A stretch of DNA of 64,000 nt. Source: an uncultured Bacillota bacterium (GTDB lineage: Bacteria > Bacillota > Clostridia > Oscillospirales > Oscillospiraceae). Below the pieces are notes generated by a model. The model was not told the DNA's origin, made no database searches, and was given only the letters and a program-made list of their open reading frames with translations. The DNA is taken from assembly GCA_947426945.1 (NCBI GenBank), contig CANEFX010000009.1:1-64000 (forward strand), written 5' to 3'. Position 1 is the first letter of the stretch. The number at the start of each line of letters is the position of its first letter. The translations under genes were made by a program, and so were the position numbers. Below are positions 16,822-24,618 of this stretch, one piece after another.

Positions 16822-17775
16822 TCAGCTTCCCTCCCGCTTCATCTGTTCCATCAGGCGGCGCAGGCGCTCCATGTCCTCCCTGGCCCGGCGCTCCTGTCCT
16901 GCGTCCGGGGGCGGCGGTGTCTTGGAGGTCCCGCCCGCCCGGATGGGCCGGGGGTCCCGGTCCCCCGTCTGGACGGCGGCGGCGGTGTGCAGCCCCTTCT
17001 CGTGCCAGCGTCGGAGGATGCCGTTCATATAGCCCCAGTCCATGGACTGCTTTTTCAATACGGTGCGCTCATAGGCCATGCGGATGGCCTCGTCCTCAAA
17101 CCCCATGTCGTCCCAGGCGGCGATGTAGGTCTTTTCCCGCTCCACCAGGGGGCGGGGAGAAATATCCAGCAGACGGAGCACCTCGGCCTCCCGGGAGCGC
17201 AGGCGAGTGAGCTTTGCGATATGCTCCTCTGCCCGCTCTATGGTATCTATCCCCCGGCGGGCCCAGACAAATCCCTCCTTCCGGATCTGGGACAAAAAGG
17301 GCTTTCGGCCGGAGCCGTATTTCCGCTCCACCTCTTCAATGCACCAGCCCACCAGCATGAGAATCACCTCGGTGGGCAGAGCCAGGTGGTCGAATAGGGT
17401 ATACAGGTTTCTCAGGTCGGCGGCGGACATCCGCTTGCCCAGCCGTCGCTCCACCTCCTCCACCAGGGCGGGGAAGGTGGAATTCCGGTCGGCCAGTGCC
17501 TGGGTGATATCCTCGGTGGAGTACTCCGGAGGCGGGGCCTCCTGCACCGGGGGCTCGGGAGCTGTGACAGCCTCGCCGGGGGCCAGTCCTTGGGCCCGCA
17601 GCTGCTCCAGCGCCCCTTGAAGGCGGGCCTCCGGCCAGCTCAGGCCGTCCAGACTTCCCCGGCGCAGCAGCCGGAGATACAGCAGGGCGGCGTCGCCGCT
17701 GTCCAGCTTCAGCAGCCGGTCCGCCGCCTGGGCCGTCATGGCCAGCGCCTGCCCGGGAAAAAACGTCTCGGCCAC
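16822..17775 (-). CDS. dnaD: DnaD-domain primosome protein
   Basis: A 317-residue protein with two DnaD/DnaB2-type helical domains (about 120-195 and 205-275). The second carries the hallmark YMNGILRRWHEKGLHT. Such proteins help assemble the primosome at origins or restart sites. The C-terminus is charged and possibly disordered. I prefer GTG 17775, 10 nt after AAAGGGGG, over the in-frame TTG at 17796, which lacks a ribosome binding site. It forms an operon with the ATPase, lspA and rluD. Confidence 0.85.
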   Translation of the reverse strand: MAETFFPGQALAMTAQAADRLLKLDSGDAALLYLRLLRRGSLDGLSWPEARLQGALEQLRAQGLAPGEAVTAPEPPVQEAPPPEYSTEDITQALADRNSTFPALVEEVERRLGKRMSAADLRNLYTLFDHLALPTEVILMLVGWCIEEVERKYGSGRKPFLSQIRKEGFVWARRGIDTIERAEEHIAKLTRLRSREAEVLRLLDISPRPLVEREKTYIAAWDDMGFEDEAIRMAYERTVLKKQSMDWGYMNGILRRWHEKGLHTAAAVQTGDRDPRPIRAGGTSKTPPPPDAGQERRAREDMERLRRLMEQMKREGS

Positions 17776-17810
17776 CCGAATGCCGCCCCCTTTCAAAAGT
17801 CTGTTTCCCT

Positions 17811-17839
17811 ATTCTACAACAAAATTGCCTTCGCGTCTA
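17811..17839 (-). promoter_or_regulatory. Promoter of dnaD-dnaC/I-lspA-rluD
   Basis: On the minus strand TAGACG (17834-17839), a 17-nt spacer and TAGAAT (17811-17816), about 36 nt before the chosen start. Confidence 0.55.
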
Positions 17840-17881
17840 TCTTTTTTACACAGCCTGAACCGGTAAAAAAACAAAAAAATC

Positions 17882-17909
17882 TTGACATCTGAAATGATTC
17901 GGATATAAT
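17882..17909 (+). promoter_or_regulatory. rpsF operon promoter
   Basis: Consensus TTGACA (17882-17887) and TATAAT (17904-17909) with a 16-nt spacer. Confidence 0.9.
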
Positions 17910-17912
17910 AAT

Positions 17913-17985
17913 GAAGCCTGTCTTTTTCGAGAGGCGGGCTTAATCCTTGCTCCCGGACCGGTTCCGGGGGCCATATGTCCATAAG
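17913..17985 (+). promoter_or_regulatory. rpsF leader, possible S6:S18 binding RNA
   Basis: The leader begins with a stem (AAGCCTGTCT with the AGGCGGGCTT segment, 17914-17941). It continues into CCGGACCGGTTCCGG near 17953-17967. S6:S18 leader RNAs upstream of rpsF use a CCG-containing bulge. The position and CCG motifs fit, but the fold was not computed. Confidence 0.4.
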
Positions 17986-17998
17986 GAGGTGCAAAAAC

Positions 17999-18295
17999 AT
18001 GGCAAAAATCAATGCGAACTACGAGGCGGTCTACATCCTGAAGCCCGACCTGAGCGAGGAGCAGATCGCCGCTCTGGTAGAGCGGTTCAAGGGCGTGGTC
18101 GAGGCAAACGGTACCGTGTCCGAGGTTGACGAGTGGGGCAAGCGCCGGCTGGCCTATCCCATCCAGGACCTGATGGAGGGCTACTATGTGCTGATGACCT
18201 TTACCGCCGCCGCCGCCGTCCCCGCCGAGCTGGACCGTATTTTCCGGATCACCGACGGCGTGATGCGCTCCATGATCGTCTGCAAGGACGAGTAA
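17999..18295 (+). CDS. rpsF: Ribosomal protein S6
   Basis: A 98-residue S6, which pairs with S18 on the small-subunit platform. It has the family opening NYEAVYILKPDLSEEQI and the DEWGKRRLAYPIQD segment. ATG 17999 follows AAGGAGG; the eight codons upstream in frame are leader. The operon order rpsF-ssb-rpsR is the standard Firmicute arrangement. Confidence 0.97.
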   Translation: MAKINANYEAVYILKPDLSEEQIAALVERFKGVVEANGTVSEVDEWGKRRLAYPIQDLMEGYYVLMTFTAAAAVPAELDRIFRITDGVMRSMIVCKDE

Positions 18296-18307
18296 GGAGG
18301 CGCGGCA

Positions 18308-18790
18308 ATGCTGAACAAAATCTTTATTATGGGCCGCCTCACCCGGGACCCGGAGCTGCGGCGCACCCAGACCGGCACTCCGGTGGCTTCCTTCTCTCTG
18401 GCAGTCGACCGCGACTTCCGGGACAAGACCACCGGCGAGCGGGCCACCGACTTTATCGACGTGGTGGCCTGGCGTCAGACCGCCGAGTTTGTCAGCCGCT
18501 ACTTTGCCAAGGGCCGCATGGCCGTGGTGGAGGGCCGGCTCCAGATCCGGGACTGGACTGACAAGGAGGGCAACAAGCGCCGCTCCGCCGAGGTGGTGGC
18601 CGACCAGATCTATTTCGGCGACTCCAAGCGGGAGGGCGACGGCGGCAGCTACTCCGGCGGCTACCACCAGGGCGGGAGCTACTCCGCCCCGGCCGCTCCC
18701 TCCGACCCCTTCGGCGGCTACGGTGCCCCCCCCGCGGACGGCGACCAGTTCGCCGAGCTCTCTACAGACGACGGCAACCTGCCGTTTTGA
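18308..18790 (+). CDS. ssb: Single-stranded DNA-binding protein
   Basis: A 160-residue SSB. The OB fold occupies about residues 1-105 (LNKIFIMGRLTRDPELR; DFIDVVAWRQTAEFV; VVEGRLQIRDW). It is followed by a Gly/Ser/Tyr-rich flexible linker and the acidic partner-binding tip DDGNLPF. It coats single-stranded DNA in replication and repair. AAGGAGG precedes ATG 18308, and it is cotranscribed with rpsF and rpsR. Confidence 0.97.
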   Translation: MLNKIFIMGRLTRDPELRRTQTGTPVASFSLAVDRDFRDKTTGERATDFIDVVAWRQTAEFVSRYFAKGRMAVVEGRLQIRDWTDKEGNKRRSAEVVADQIYFGDSKREGDGGSYSGGYHQGGSYSAPAAPSDPFGGYGAPPADGDQFAELSTDDGNLPF

Positions 18791-18828
18791 CTTTGACCGT
18801 ATAAGGTCGTAAAAAGGAGGTTCATTCC

Positions 18829-19074
18829 ATGGCTATGGAACGCGACAACAAGCCCGTGCGGGGCCGCAAGCGCCGCAAGGTCTGTGCTTTCTGCGCCGAC
18901 AAGGTGGAGCAGATCGACTATAAGGACGCCGCCAAGCTGCGCCGGTTCACGTCCGAGCGGGCCAAGATCCTGCCCCGCCGCACCACCGGCACCTGCGCCA
19001 TGCATCAGCGCCAGCTGACTGAGGCCATCAAGCGGGCCCGTCAGATCGCCCTGCTGCCCTACGTCACCGACTGA
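18829..19074 (+). CDS. rpsR: Ribosomal protein S18 (zinc-type)
   Basis: An 81-residue S18. The N-terminal KVCAFCADK together with [10 protein letters not shown] gives a Cys/His set typical of the zinc-binding form of S18. Bacteria often carry a second, zinc-free form expressed under zinc limitation; none is in this window. The gene ends the rpsF operon ahead of a strong terminator. Confidence 0.96.
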   Translation: MAMERDNKPVRGRKRRKVCAFCADKVEQIDYKDAAKLRRFTSERAKILPRRTTGTCAMHQRQLTEAIKRARQIALLPYVTD

Positions 19075-19087
19075 TAAAATCGCAAAC

Positions 19088-19115
19088 GCCCCCGCCAACC
19101 GGCGGGGGCATTCCT
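19088..19115 (+). terminator. rpsR terminator
   Basis: GCCCCCGCC (19088-19096) pairs with GGCGGGGGC (19101-19109), followed by a T-rich tail. Confidence 0.85.
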
Positions 19116-19119
19116 GTTT

Positions 19120-19338
19120 TTACGCCCTGGGATAGGGCTCCCGGACATTGGTCAGGCCCAGCAGATAGTCGATACTGGTATTGTGAATTTTTGCAAGGGC
19201 GATTAAAATTTCAGAAGGAATTGTGCGCTGGCCTAATTCGTAGTTGCTGTACGTCTGCTGAGAACACTTCAGCATACTGGCCATCTCGGTTTGGTTTTTG
19301 TCGGAATCTTCCCGCAAATCCCGTATTCTCTGATACAT
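19120..19338 (-). CDS. Small XRE-type transcriptional regulator
   Basis: A 72-residue helix-turn-helix protein (MYQRIRDLREDSDKNQTEMA then CSQQTYSNYELGQRTIPSEI). It contains little beyond the DNA-binding domain. GAGGTG lies 6 nt before ATG 19338. It is divergent from a small RHH gene across a long inverted repeat, suggesting autoregulation or joint control. Confidence 0.85.
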   Translation of the reverse strand: MYQRIRDLREDSDKNQTEMASMLKCSQQTYSNYELGQRTIPSEILIALAKIHNTSIDYLLGLTNVREPYPRA

Positions 19339-19361
19339 CAGGCTCACCTCAAAAGAAGTAT

Positions 19362-19411
19362 AGTTTACTACAAATTGTTGTATTAACTTTTACAACAAAA
19401 TGCAGTAAACT
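19362..19411. promoter_or_regulatory. Long divergent operator between XRE and RHH genes
   Basis: Two 21-nt arms (19362-19382 and 19391-19411) match as an inverted repeat at 18 of 21 positions around an 8-nt centre. The outer ends are AGTTTACT/AGTAAACT and the inner ones TTGTTGTA/TACAACAA. A promoter fits in each direction: TTAACT with TAAACT for the plus strand, and TATACT on the minus strand. Occupancy would affect both genes. Confidence 0.7.
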
Positions 19412-19429
19412 GTCCTTGAGGTGATTCAT

Positions 19430-19615
19430 ATGATAAGTAGTCCCAAGAAAGCGGTAAGCGTTCTGATGCCCTTGGAGCTGTACGAGCAGATAAAAGAGCA
19501 GGCGGAGCAGACGAACAGAACTGTACCGGGGTGCATCAGGCAGGTGTTGAAGCGCTATCTGTGGCATGTGGAAAACGCCCCGGAGGCCTTGACGGATGAA
19601 TGGAGCATCGTATAA
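19430..19615 (+). CDS. Small ribbon-helix-helix protein
   Basis: A 61-residue protein. The segment KKAVSVLMPLELYEQIKEQA and then NRTVPGCIRQVLKRYL matches the RHH pattern (strand, helix, helix). GAGGTG sits 6 nt before ATG 19430. It is divergent from the XRE gene. No toxin gene is adjacent. A GC-rich hairpin without a U tract follows at 19622-19651. Confidence 0.75.
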   Translation: MISSPKKAVSVLMPLELYEQIKEQAEQTNRTVPGCIRQVLKRYLWHVENAPEALTDEWSIV

Positions 19616-19655
19616 GCAGAAAGCGCGTCCCGGCAATCCGGGGCGCGCTTCCAAC

Positions 19656-19815
19656 TGTCAAAACCCCTCGTTCCCCGCAGGGCAAGGCTCCTTTTGAAAG
19701 GAGCTGTCAGCCGTGAGGCTGACTGAGGATTGTATTTTGCCGCAGGCAAAATGTACGAAGTAATCAATTTTTTATCTTCTTCACACCCTACCGGTGCGCC
19801 CCCGCTTTTAAGGGG
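19656..19815. repeat. Hairpin-rich dispersed repeat, copy B
   Basis: It shares CTGTCAAAACCCC, GCTCCTTTTGAAAGGAGC, CAGCCGTGAGGCTG and GGATTGTATTTTGCCGC with copy C. The right half is diverged or shortened and ends CCCCGCTTTTAAGGGG. That right end overlaps the last codons of the MATE gene. Confidence 0.7.
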
Positions 19816-21194
19816 ACGGGCTGTGCTTCGGGAACCTCCTCCGGCTGGTTGGGGTAGAGCCGGCGCAGGCGTGCGATGCACAGGGCGCTGGCGGGCACCA
19901 GGAACAGATCGGCGCACACCCAGGCGGCGGGGGAGGCGAAGCAGGCGGCGGTATAGCCGAAGGCGGGCACCAGGAACAGGCCCACCCCGGTGCGGGCGGC
20001 CATCTCCAGCACCCCAGCCAGAATGGCGAAGGGACTGAAGCCCATCCCCTGGATGGAGAAACGGACGATATTCACCAGGGCCAGGGGGAAGAAAAAGGCA
20101 GACTGGATCAGAATATACCGGACGGTCAGCTCTGTCAGCACCGCCGCGTCCAGCTCCCTGGGGTCTAGGAAGAGCAGCGCGCACTGGGGTGCAAAGCGGA
20201 GCATGGCTCCCAGGGCAATCACCGAGTAACCCAGTCCCAGCAGAGAACAGGCCCGGATACCTCGGCCCAGCCGGTCCAGCCGGCAGGCTCCCACATTTTG
20301 GCCGCAGTAGGTGGCCATGGTGGCTCCCATAGCGTCAAAGGGGCAGGCCAGCAGCTGGTACACCTTGGACCCCACCGCCACGGCGGTCACGTAGAGGCTG
20401 CCCAGGGCGTTCACCGAGGATTGGAGGACAATGGAGCCGACGGCGGTGATGGAATACTGCAGTCCCATAGGGATACCCATGGCGCACAGCACCCCGCAGG
20501 CGTGGAGGTCAAATCGCCGCTCCTCCTTTGTCATGCGCAGAATGGGGTATTTTTTCCGCATATAGAGCAGACAGGCTATCCCGGACACCCCCTGGGAGGC
20601 CACGGTGGCGACGGCCGCCCCGGCCACCCCGGCCTGAAAACCCAGTATCAGGGCAAAGTCCAGGGCGATGTTCAGCGCCGAGGACAGGGCCAGGAAATAC
20701 ACCGGTGTTTTGCTGTCTCCCAGGGAGCGGATCACCCCGGCCAGCAGGTTATAGAGGAAGGTGGCGGGTATGCCCATAAAGATGACAAAAATATAGGCGT
20801 AAGCGTCGCCGAAAATGTCCACCGGGGTACGCATCACGGTGAGGATCTGCCGGCACAGCAGGCCGGTGGCCACGGTGAGCACGGCGGCAAAAAGGATGGA
20901 CAGCCAGGCGGCGTTGGCCACATAACGGCGCATCTTGGAGGGCTCGTTGGCCCCCATCCGCTGGGCTACGGGGATGGCGAAGCCGTTGCACACCCCCATG
21001 CAGAAGCCGATGACAAAAAAGTTGATGGAGCCGGTGGAGCCCACCCCTCCTAGGGCGGCAGCGCCCAGCAGCTTGCCCACAATCATGGTGTCCACCAGGT
21101 TATAGAACTGCTGGAACAGCATCCCGAACAGGGTGGGCAGGGCAAAGCCCAGAATCAGCCGCATGGGGCTGCCAGTGGTCAGGTCCTTGGTCAT
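19788..21194 (-). CDS. MATE-family multidrug/metabolite efflux transporter
   Basis: A 468-residue, twelve-helix cation-antiport exporter. MATE features include the N-terminal LPTLFGMLFQQFYNLVDTMIVGKLLG and the second-repeat SSVNALGSLYVTAVAVGSKV. ATG 21194 has AAGGAAGG upstream; the extra frame of 15 codons has no site. The final eight or so codons run into repeat copy B, which supplies the stop codon. Substrate is unknown. Confidence 0.93.
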   Translation of the reverse strand: MTKDLTTGSPMRLILGFALPTLFGMLFQQFYNLVDTMIVGKLLGAAALGGVGSTGSINFFVIGFCMGVCNGFAIPVAQRMGANEPSKMRRYVANAAWLSILFAAVLTVATGLLCRQILTVMRTPVDIFGDAYAYIFVIFMGIPATFLYNLLAGVIRSLGDSKTPVYFLALSSALNIALDFALILGFQAGVAGAAVATVASQGVSGIACLLYMRKKYPILRMTKEERRFDLHACGVLCAMGIPMGLQYSITAVGSIVLQSSVNALGSLYVTAVAVGSKVYQLLACPFDAMGATMATYCGQNVGACRLDRLGRGIRACSLLGLGYSVIALGAMLRFAPQCALLFLDPRELDAAVLTELTVRYILIQSAFFFPLALVNIVRFSIQGMGFSPFAILAGVLEMAARTGVGLFLVPAFGYTAACFASPAAWVCADLFLVPASALCIARLRRLYPNQPEEVPEAQPVPLKAGAHR

Positions 21195-21342
21195 AAGCGG
21201 TTCCTTCCTTCTGGAAAATCTCCGCCCTATTATAGTCATCCGTTCCCCGACTGGCTAGCGGCTTTTTGACGGTTTTTTCTCTCGTCCCTTGAATTTTTTC
21301 ATCAAAATACAAAAGGAATCGCTCAACAATTCCCTTTGCAGT

Positions 21343-21540
21343 CTGTCAAAACCCCCGTCTCCCGCAGGGCAGGGCTCCTTTGGCAAAGGAGCTGTCAGCC
21401 GCAGGCTGACTGAGGATTGTATTTTGCCGCAGGCAAAATGTATGAAATAATCCTTATTTGTTTACTTCGTATGTTTTGCTGCGCAAAACACAATCCTCCG
21501 CCCCCTTCGGGGGCACCTCCTTTGCCAAAGGAGGCTTTTT
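21343..21540. repeat. Hairpin-rich dispersed repeat, copy C
   Basis: The left end has CTCCTTTGGCAAAGGAG and CAGCCGCAGGCTG. The core is GGATTGTATTTTGCCGC with its inverted partner TTTTGCTGCGCAAAACACAA. The right end is CCTCCTTTGCCAAAGGAGG followed by CTTTTT, which ends at the stop codon of the ABC permease gene. It fills the gap between the permease and the MATE gene. Confidence 0.8.
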
Positions 21541-23388
21541 CTATGCGTTCTTCGCCATTCTCCGGCAGGCCAGGGCGGTGGCCAGGAAGTAACCCCCGTA
21601 GACCACCAGGATTACTCCGGCGGTAACGGCGCTGCTGGCCGCGCTGTCCACCTTGCCCACGGTGAAGATGATATCGTTGGCCGCCTTCATGCCCACGGCG
21701 GAGTGGACCAGAGCCAGGGCCAGGGGCAGGAGGAAGGCCAGGGCCACCTGCTGGGTGGCGGACCGCTTCATCTGCTCCTCCTCCGCCCCCAGCCGCCGCA
21801 GGACGGCGTACCGCCCGGTGTTGTCCGCCCCCTGGCTCAGCTGCTGGAGGGCCAGCACCGCCGCCGCGGCCAGCAGGAAGGTGAAGCCCAGGTACAGTCC
21901 CAGGAACAGGGCCAGAATCTTGCTGCCCACCATGTCGCCGTAGATGGACAGCCGGGTCTCCGCTCGGACGGACAGCCGCTCCCGCAGGGGAAGCACCAGA
22001 TCCAGAAGCTGTGACTCTGTCTCTGCCTTGCTGTCCCCGGCGTAATCGGCGGACCACACCTGCCGGCGGACTTCCAGCTGACCGGCCATCTCGTCCGGAA
22101 CGACCACGCACCGCAGGCTCAAATTTCCGGTGGTAAGCTGGTCCTCCAGCGTCTCCAGCAGGGCGGGGAGGGGCCCGGAATAGGCGGGCCTGCCCTGGCG
22201 GGTCAGCAGGGCGTCCAGATCCGACACCTTAATCGCGCCGCTGGCGTCCTCAATGCCGGTGATCTCTTTTTCATTATAGTAGAACAGCGTATCATGGCTC
22301 CAGGCCAGTTTTTCGTCGGGGTTGAAGCCCCCCTCCCGGAGGAGCGCGTCAAAATCCACCGTCTCGGTGTCCCCCGACTGGTTCTGCACCGTGATATCGA
22401 AGGGGGCCTCCCCCTTGGTCATAGCGGTAAGAGTGGAGTTGAGCCCCAGGGAGCTGGCGGTAATGCCAACGGCCAGCAACAGAAGAATGCACACCACCGT
22501 CTGGGCCAGGTAGGTGGTGTGGACCTTGCTGATCCACTGCCGCAGGGTGAACACGTTCAGGTTTTTAAAGTACAGCCCCGGGCGGCCCTGGACGAACTTC
22601 ATCACGAACCCGGACAGGGATCGAAAAACCAGCAAAGTGCCCACTGTCCCCAGCCCCAGCATGGGGAAGCACAGGAAGGGGACGGCGATGGACAGCGCCA
22701 TGCCGAAGATGAGCAGAATGGCGTAGGCGGCGGCCAGGCAGACCACCCCCAGCACAAACTGAAACACCGCCACCCCCAGAGGCCGGGGCTTGAGCACCTC
22801 GTTTTTTCGCTCCCCGTGAATCAGGTCGATGAGCTTCGCCCGGGACACCTGTACCCCGCTGAGGGCCATGACCAACAGGAAGATTATGCCGAAGTACACC
22901 GCTGTTTTGACCGCCGCCCGGGGGGAGAAGTTGACGGCCAGCATGGCGGACAGATCCATCTCAAACATGGACAGGGTGAGGGCGGACATGCCGAAGCTGG
23001 CCAGCACCCCCAGGGCCAGCCCGGCGATGAGGGAAATGAGCCCGATGAGACCCGTCTCCAGAAACAGCAGCCGGGACACCTGCCCCTGGCTCAGCCCCAG
23101 CAGCAGATAGGTGCCCAGCTCCCGCTTGCGGCGCCGGAGGAGGAAGCGGTTGGCGTAGAGGATCAAACAGGCCAGCACCACCGCCACCACCGTGGAAAAG
23201 ATATCCATAAAGATCATAATGGAGTCCACAATGGGGTTGCCGTTTTGGGCCAGGTAAACCATGGCCCCCTGACCGTCCAGGGAGTTGAAGGTGTAGAACA
23301 GGCACACGCCGAAGGTGAGGGTGAGCAGATACACCCCGTAGTCCTGGAAGGACCGGCGCACGTTGCGCAGGGCCAGCTTAGAGAACAT
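21541..23388 (-). CDS. BceB-like ABC transporter permease (FtsX fold)
   Basis: A 615-residue permease with about ten membrane helices. An extracytoplasmic domain of roughly 190 residues lies between helices near residues 315 and 505, the layout of BceB/VraG peptide-detoxification permeases. FtsX-type segments are visible at both ends (RRRKRELGTYLLLGLSQGQV; YAVLRRLGAEEEQMKRS). It overlaps the ATPase gene by 11 nt. No two-component system lies next to it, although BceAB modules are usually sensed by one. Confidence 0.88.
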   Translation of the reverse strand: MFSKLALRNVRRSFQDYGVYLLTLTFGVCLFYTFNSLDGQGAMVYLAQNGNPIVDSIMIFMDIFSTVVAVVLACLILYANRFLLRRRKRELGTYLLLGLSQGQVSRLLFLETGLIGLISLIAGLALGVLASFGMSALTLSMFEMDLSAMLAVNFSPRAAVKTAVYFGIIFLLVMALSGVQVSRAKLIDLIHGERKNEVLKPRPLGVAVFQFVLGVVCLAAAYAILLIFGMALSIAVPFLCFPMLGLGTVGTLLVFRSLSGFVMKFVQGRPGLYFKNLNVFTLRQWISKVHTTYLAQTVVCILLLLAVGITASSLGLNSTLTAMTKGEAPFDITVQNQSGDTETVDFDALLREGGFNPDEKLAWSHDTLFYYNEKEITGIEDASGAIKVSDLDALLTRQGRPAYSGPLPALLETLEDQLTTGNLSLRCVVVPDEMAGQLEVRRQVWSADYAGDSKAETESQLLDLVLPLRERLSVRAETRLSIYGDMVGSKILALFLGLYLGFTFLLAAAAVLALQQLSQGADNTGRYAVLRRLGAEEEQMKRSATQQVALAFLLPLALALVHSAVGMKAANDIIFTVGKVDSAASSAVTAGVILVVYGGYFLATALACRRMAKNA

Positions 23389-24145
23389 CGGCCATCCCTC
23401 CCCCCATCTCGGTGACCACCCGGATGATCTTCTGGAAAAAGGCCCTCCGGCTGTCCTGACCCCGGTGGAGCTCCAGAAAGAGCTTTCCGTCCCGGAGGAA
23501 TACCACCCGGCGGCAGCAGCTTGCGGTAAAGGCGTCGTGGGTGACCATGAGGATGGTGGCCCCCAGGTCCCGGTTCAGCTCGTCCAGCCGGTCCAGCAGC
23601 AGCTGGGAGGACTTGGAGTCCAGCGCCCCGGTGGGCTCGTCGGCCAGCACCAGAGCCGGGTGGGTCACCATGGCCCGGGCGGCGGCGCACCGCTGCTGCT
23701 GGCCCCCGGACATCTGGTAGGGGTACTTGTCCAGGCAGTCGGCGATGCCCAGAAAGTCTGCCATCTCCCGCACCCGCTTGTCGATCTTCTGGGCGGGGGC
23801 CCGGATGATGGACAGGGACAGGGCGATGTTCTCATAAGCGGTGAGCGTATCCAGCAGGTTGCAGTCCTGGAAGATGAACCCCAGCCGCTCCCGGCGGAAT
23901 TTGGCCAGCTCCTTGCCCTTCAGCCGGGTCAGCTCCTTCCCGTCGATGACGATAGAACCGGCGGAGGGCCGGTCGATGGTGGACACACAGTTTAACAGGG
24001 TGGTCTTGCCCGAACCCGAGGGGCCCATCACCCCCACGAACTCCCCCGCCTCCAGGGACAGAGACACGCCGTCCAGGGCCCGAGTCAGCGACCCGCCCTT
24101 TCCGTAGACCTTTTTCAGGTCGGTAACCGTTAAAATCTCAGACAT
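23378..24145 (-). CDS. BceA-like ABC transporter ATPase
   Basis: A 255-residue ATPase of the LolD/BceA type. Walker A is GPSGSGKTTLLN, the signature MSGGQQQRCAAARAM and Walker B LVLADEPTGALD. GGAG lies 8 nt before ATG 24145; the longer frame is not supported. With the permease it forms a likely antimicrobial-peptide resistance or lipid-flipping module. Confidence 0.93.
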   Translation of the reverse strand: MSEILTVTDLKKVYGKGGSLTRALDGVSLSLEAGEFVGVMGPSGSGKTTLLNCVSTIDRPSAGSIVIDGKELTRLKGKELAKFRRERLGFIFQDCNLLDTLTAYENIALSLSIIRAPAQKIDKRVREMADFLGIADCLDKYPYQMSGGQQQRCAAARAMVTHPALVLADEPTGALDSKSSQLLLDRLDELNRDLGATILMVTHDAFTASCCRRVVFLRDGKLFLELHRGQDSRRAFFQKIIRVVTEMGGGMADVL

Positions 24146-24175
24146 AATGATTTCTCCTTTCCTTTTGGGCTGAAG

Positions 24176-24198
24176 TTCCCCGCCCTCCGGGCGGGGAA
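24176..24198. terminator. Hairpin between the small upstream ORF and bceA-like gene
   Basis: TTCCCCGCCC (24176-24185) pairs with GGGCGGGGAA (24189-24198) across a 3-nt loop. Without a U tract it is more likely an attenuating or stabilising stem in the operon leader than a full terminator. Confidence 0.4.
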
Positions 24199-24204
24199 TC
24201 TGTT

Positions 24205-24354
24205 CTATTTGATCTGCACCGCGGCAAAGGGGACGGGCTGCACCGCTGTCCCGCCGGCCGCCCGGTCCCTGTCTCGCATTTCCTGGGTGTAGGCCGCCAT
24301 CAGGGCCAGCAGCAGGGCAAAAATGCACAGTCCGGTTTTGATTTTTTCCGTCAC
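24205..24354 (-). CDS. Possible 49-residue small membrane protein
   Basis: GTG 24354 follows GAGGAG with about 10-nt spacing. The predicted product starts VTEKIKTGLCIFALLLALMA, a short basic end plus one hydrophobic helix. A polar tail ends in VQPVPFAAVQIK. It lies directly upstream of the BceAB-like genes in the same orientation and could be an accessory or leader peptide. No family is recognised. Confidence 0.45.
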   Translation of the reverse strand: MTEKIKTGLCIFALLLALMAAYTQEMRDRDRAAGGTAVQPVPFAAVQIK

Positions 24355-24377
24355 AGGTCATCCGCTCCTCTCGTTTA

Positions 24378-24402
24378 ACTGTACTAAAGCATACCATACA
24401 GT
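24378..24402. promoter_or_regulatory. Operator-like palindrome upstream of the BceAB-like operon
   Basis: ACTGTA (24378-24383) and TACAGT (24397-24402) are inverted with a 13-nt spacer and overlap a weak -10 candidate (TATGGT/TATGCT on the minus strand). It may bind a response regulator encoded elsewhere. The next 150 bp to the right contain a hairpin at 24488-24518 and no gene. Confidence 0.4.
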
Positions 24403-24562
24403 TTTGAAAAATGCTCTAAAGGAAATATGAGGATTTCATTAAGGTTTCCTTAAATTGGGGCATGTCCCAAATACAGCAGTTTTATCTGTGATTCTCCCGC
24501 TTTCGGCGGAGGAATCACGTCACTTAATCTTCTTTTCAGACACTCCATTCAATTGGTTCCTC

Positions 24563-24591
24563 TTGATTTTCGCCTTCAAATATGCCATACT
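24563..24591 (+). promoter_or_regulatory. Promoter of the zinc-ribbon ABC exporter operon
   Basis: TTGATT (24563-24568), a 17-nt spacer and CATACT (24586-24591) precede the ATPase gene. Confidence 0.55.
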
Positions 24592-24618
24592 GATAAAAAA
24601 GAGAAAAGGGGCGGGAGG

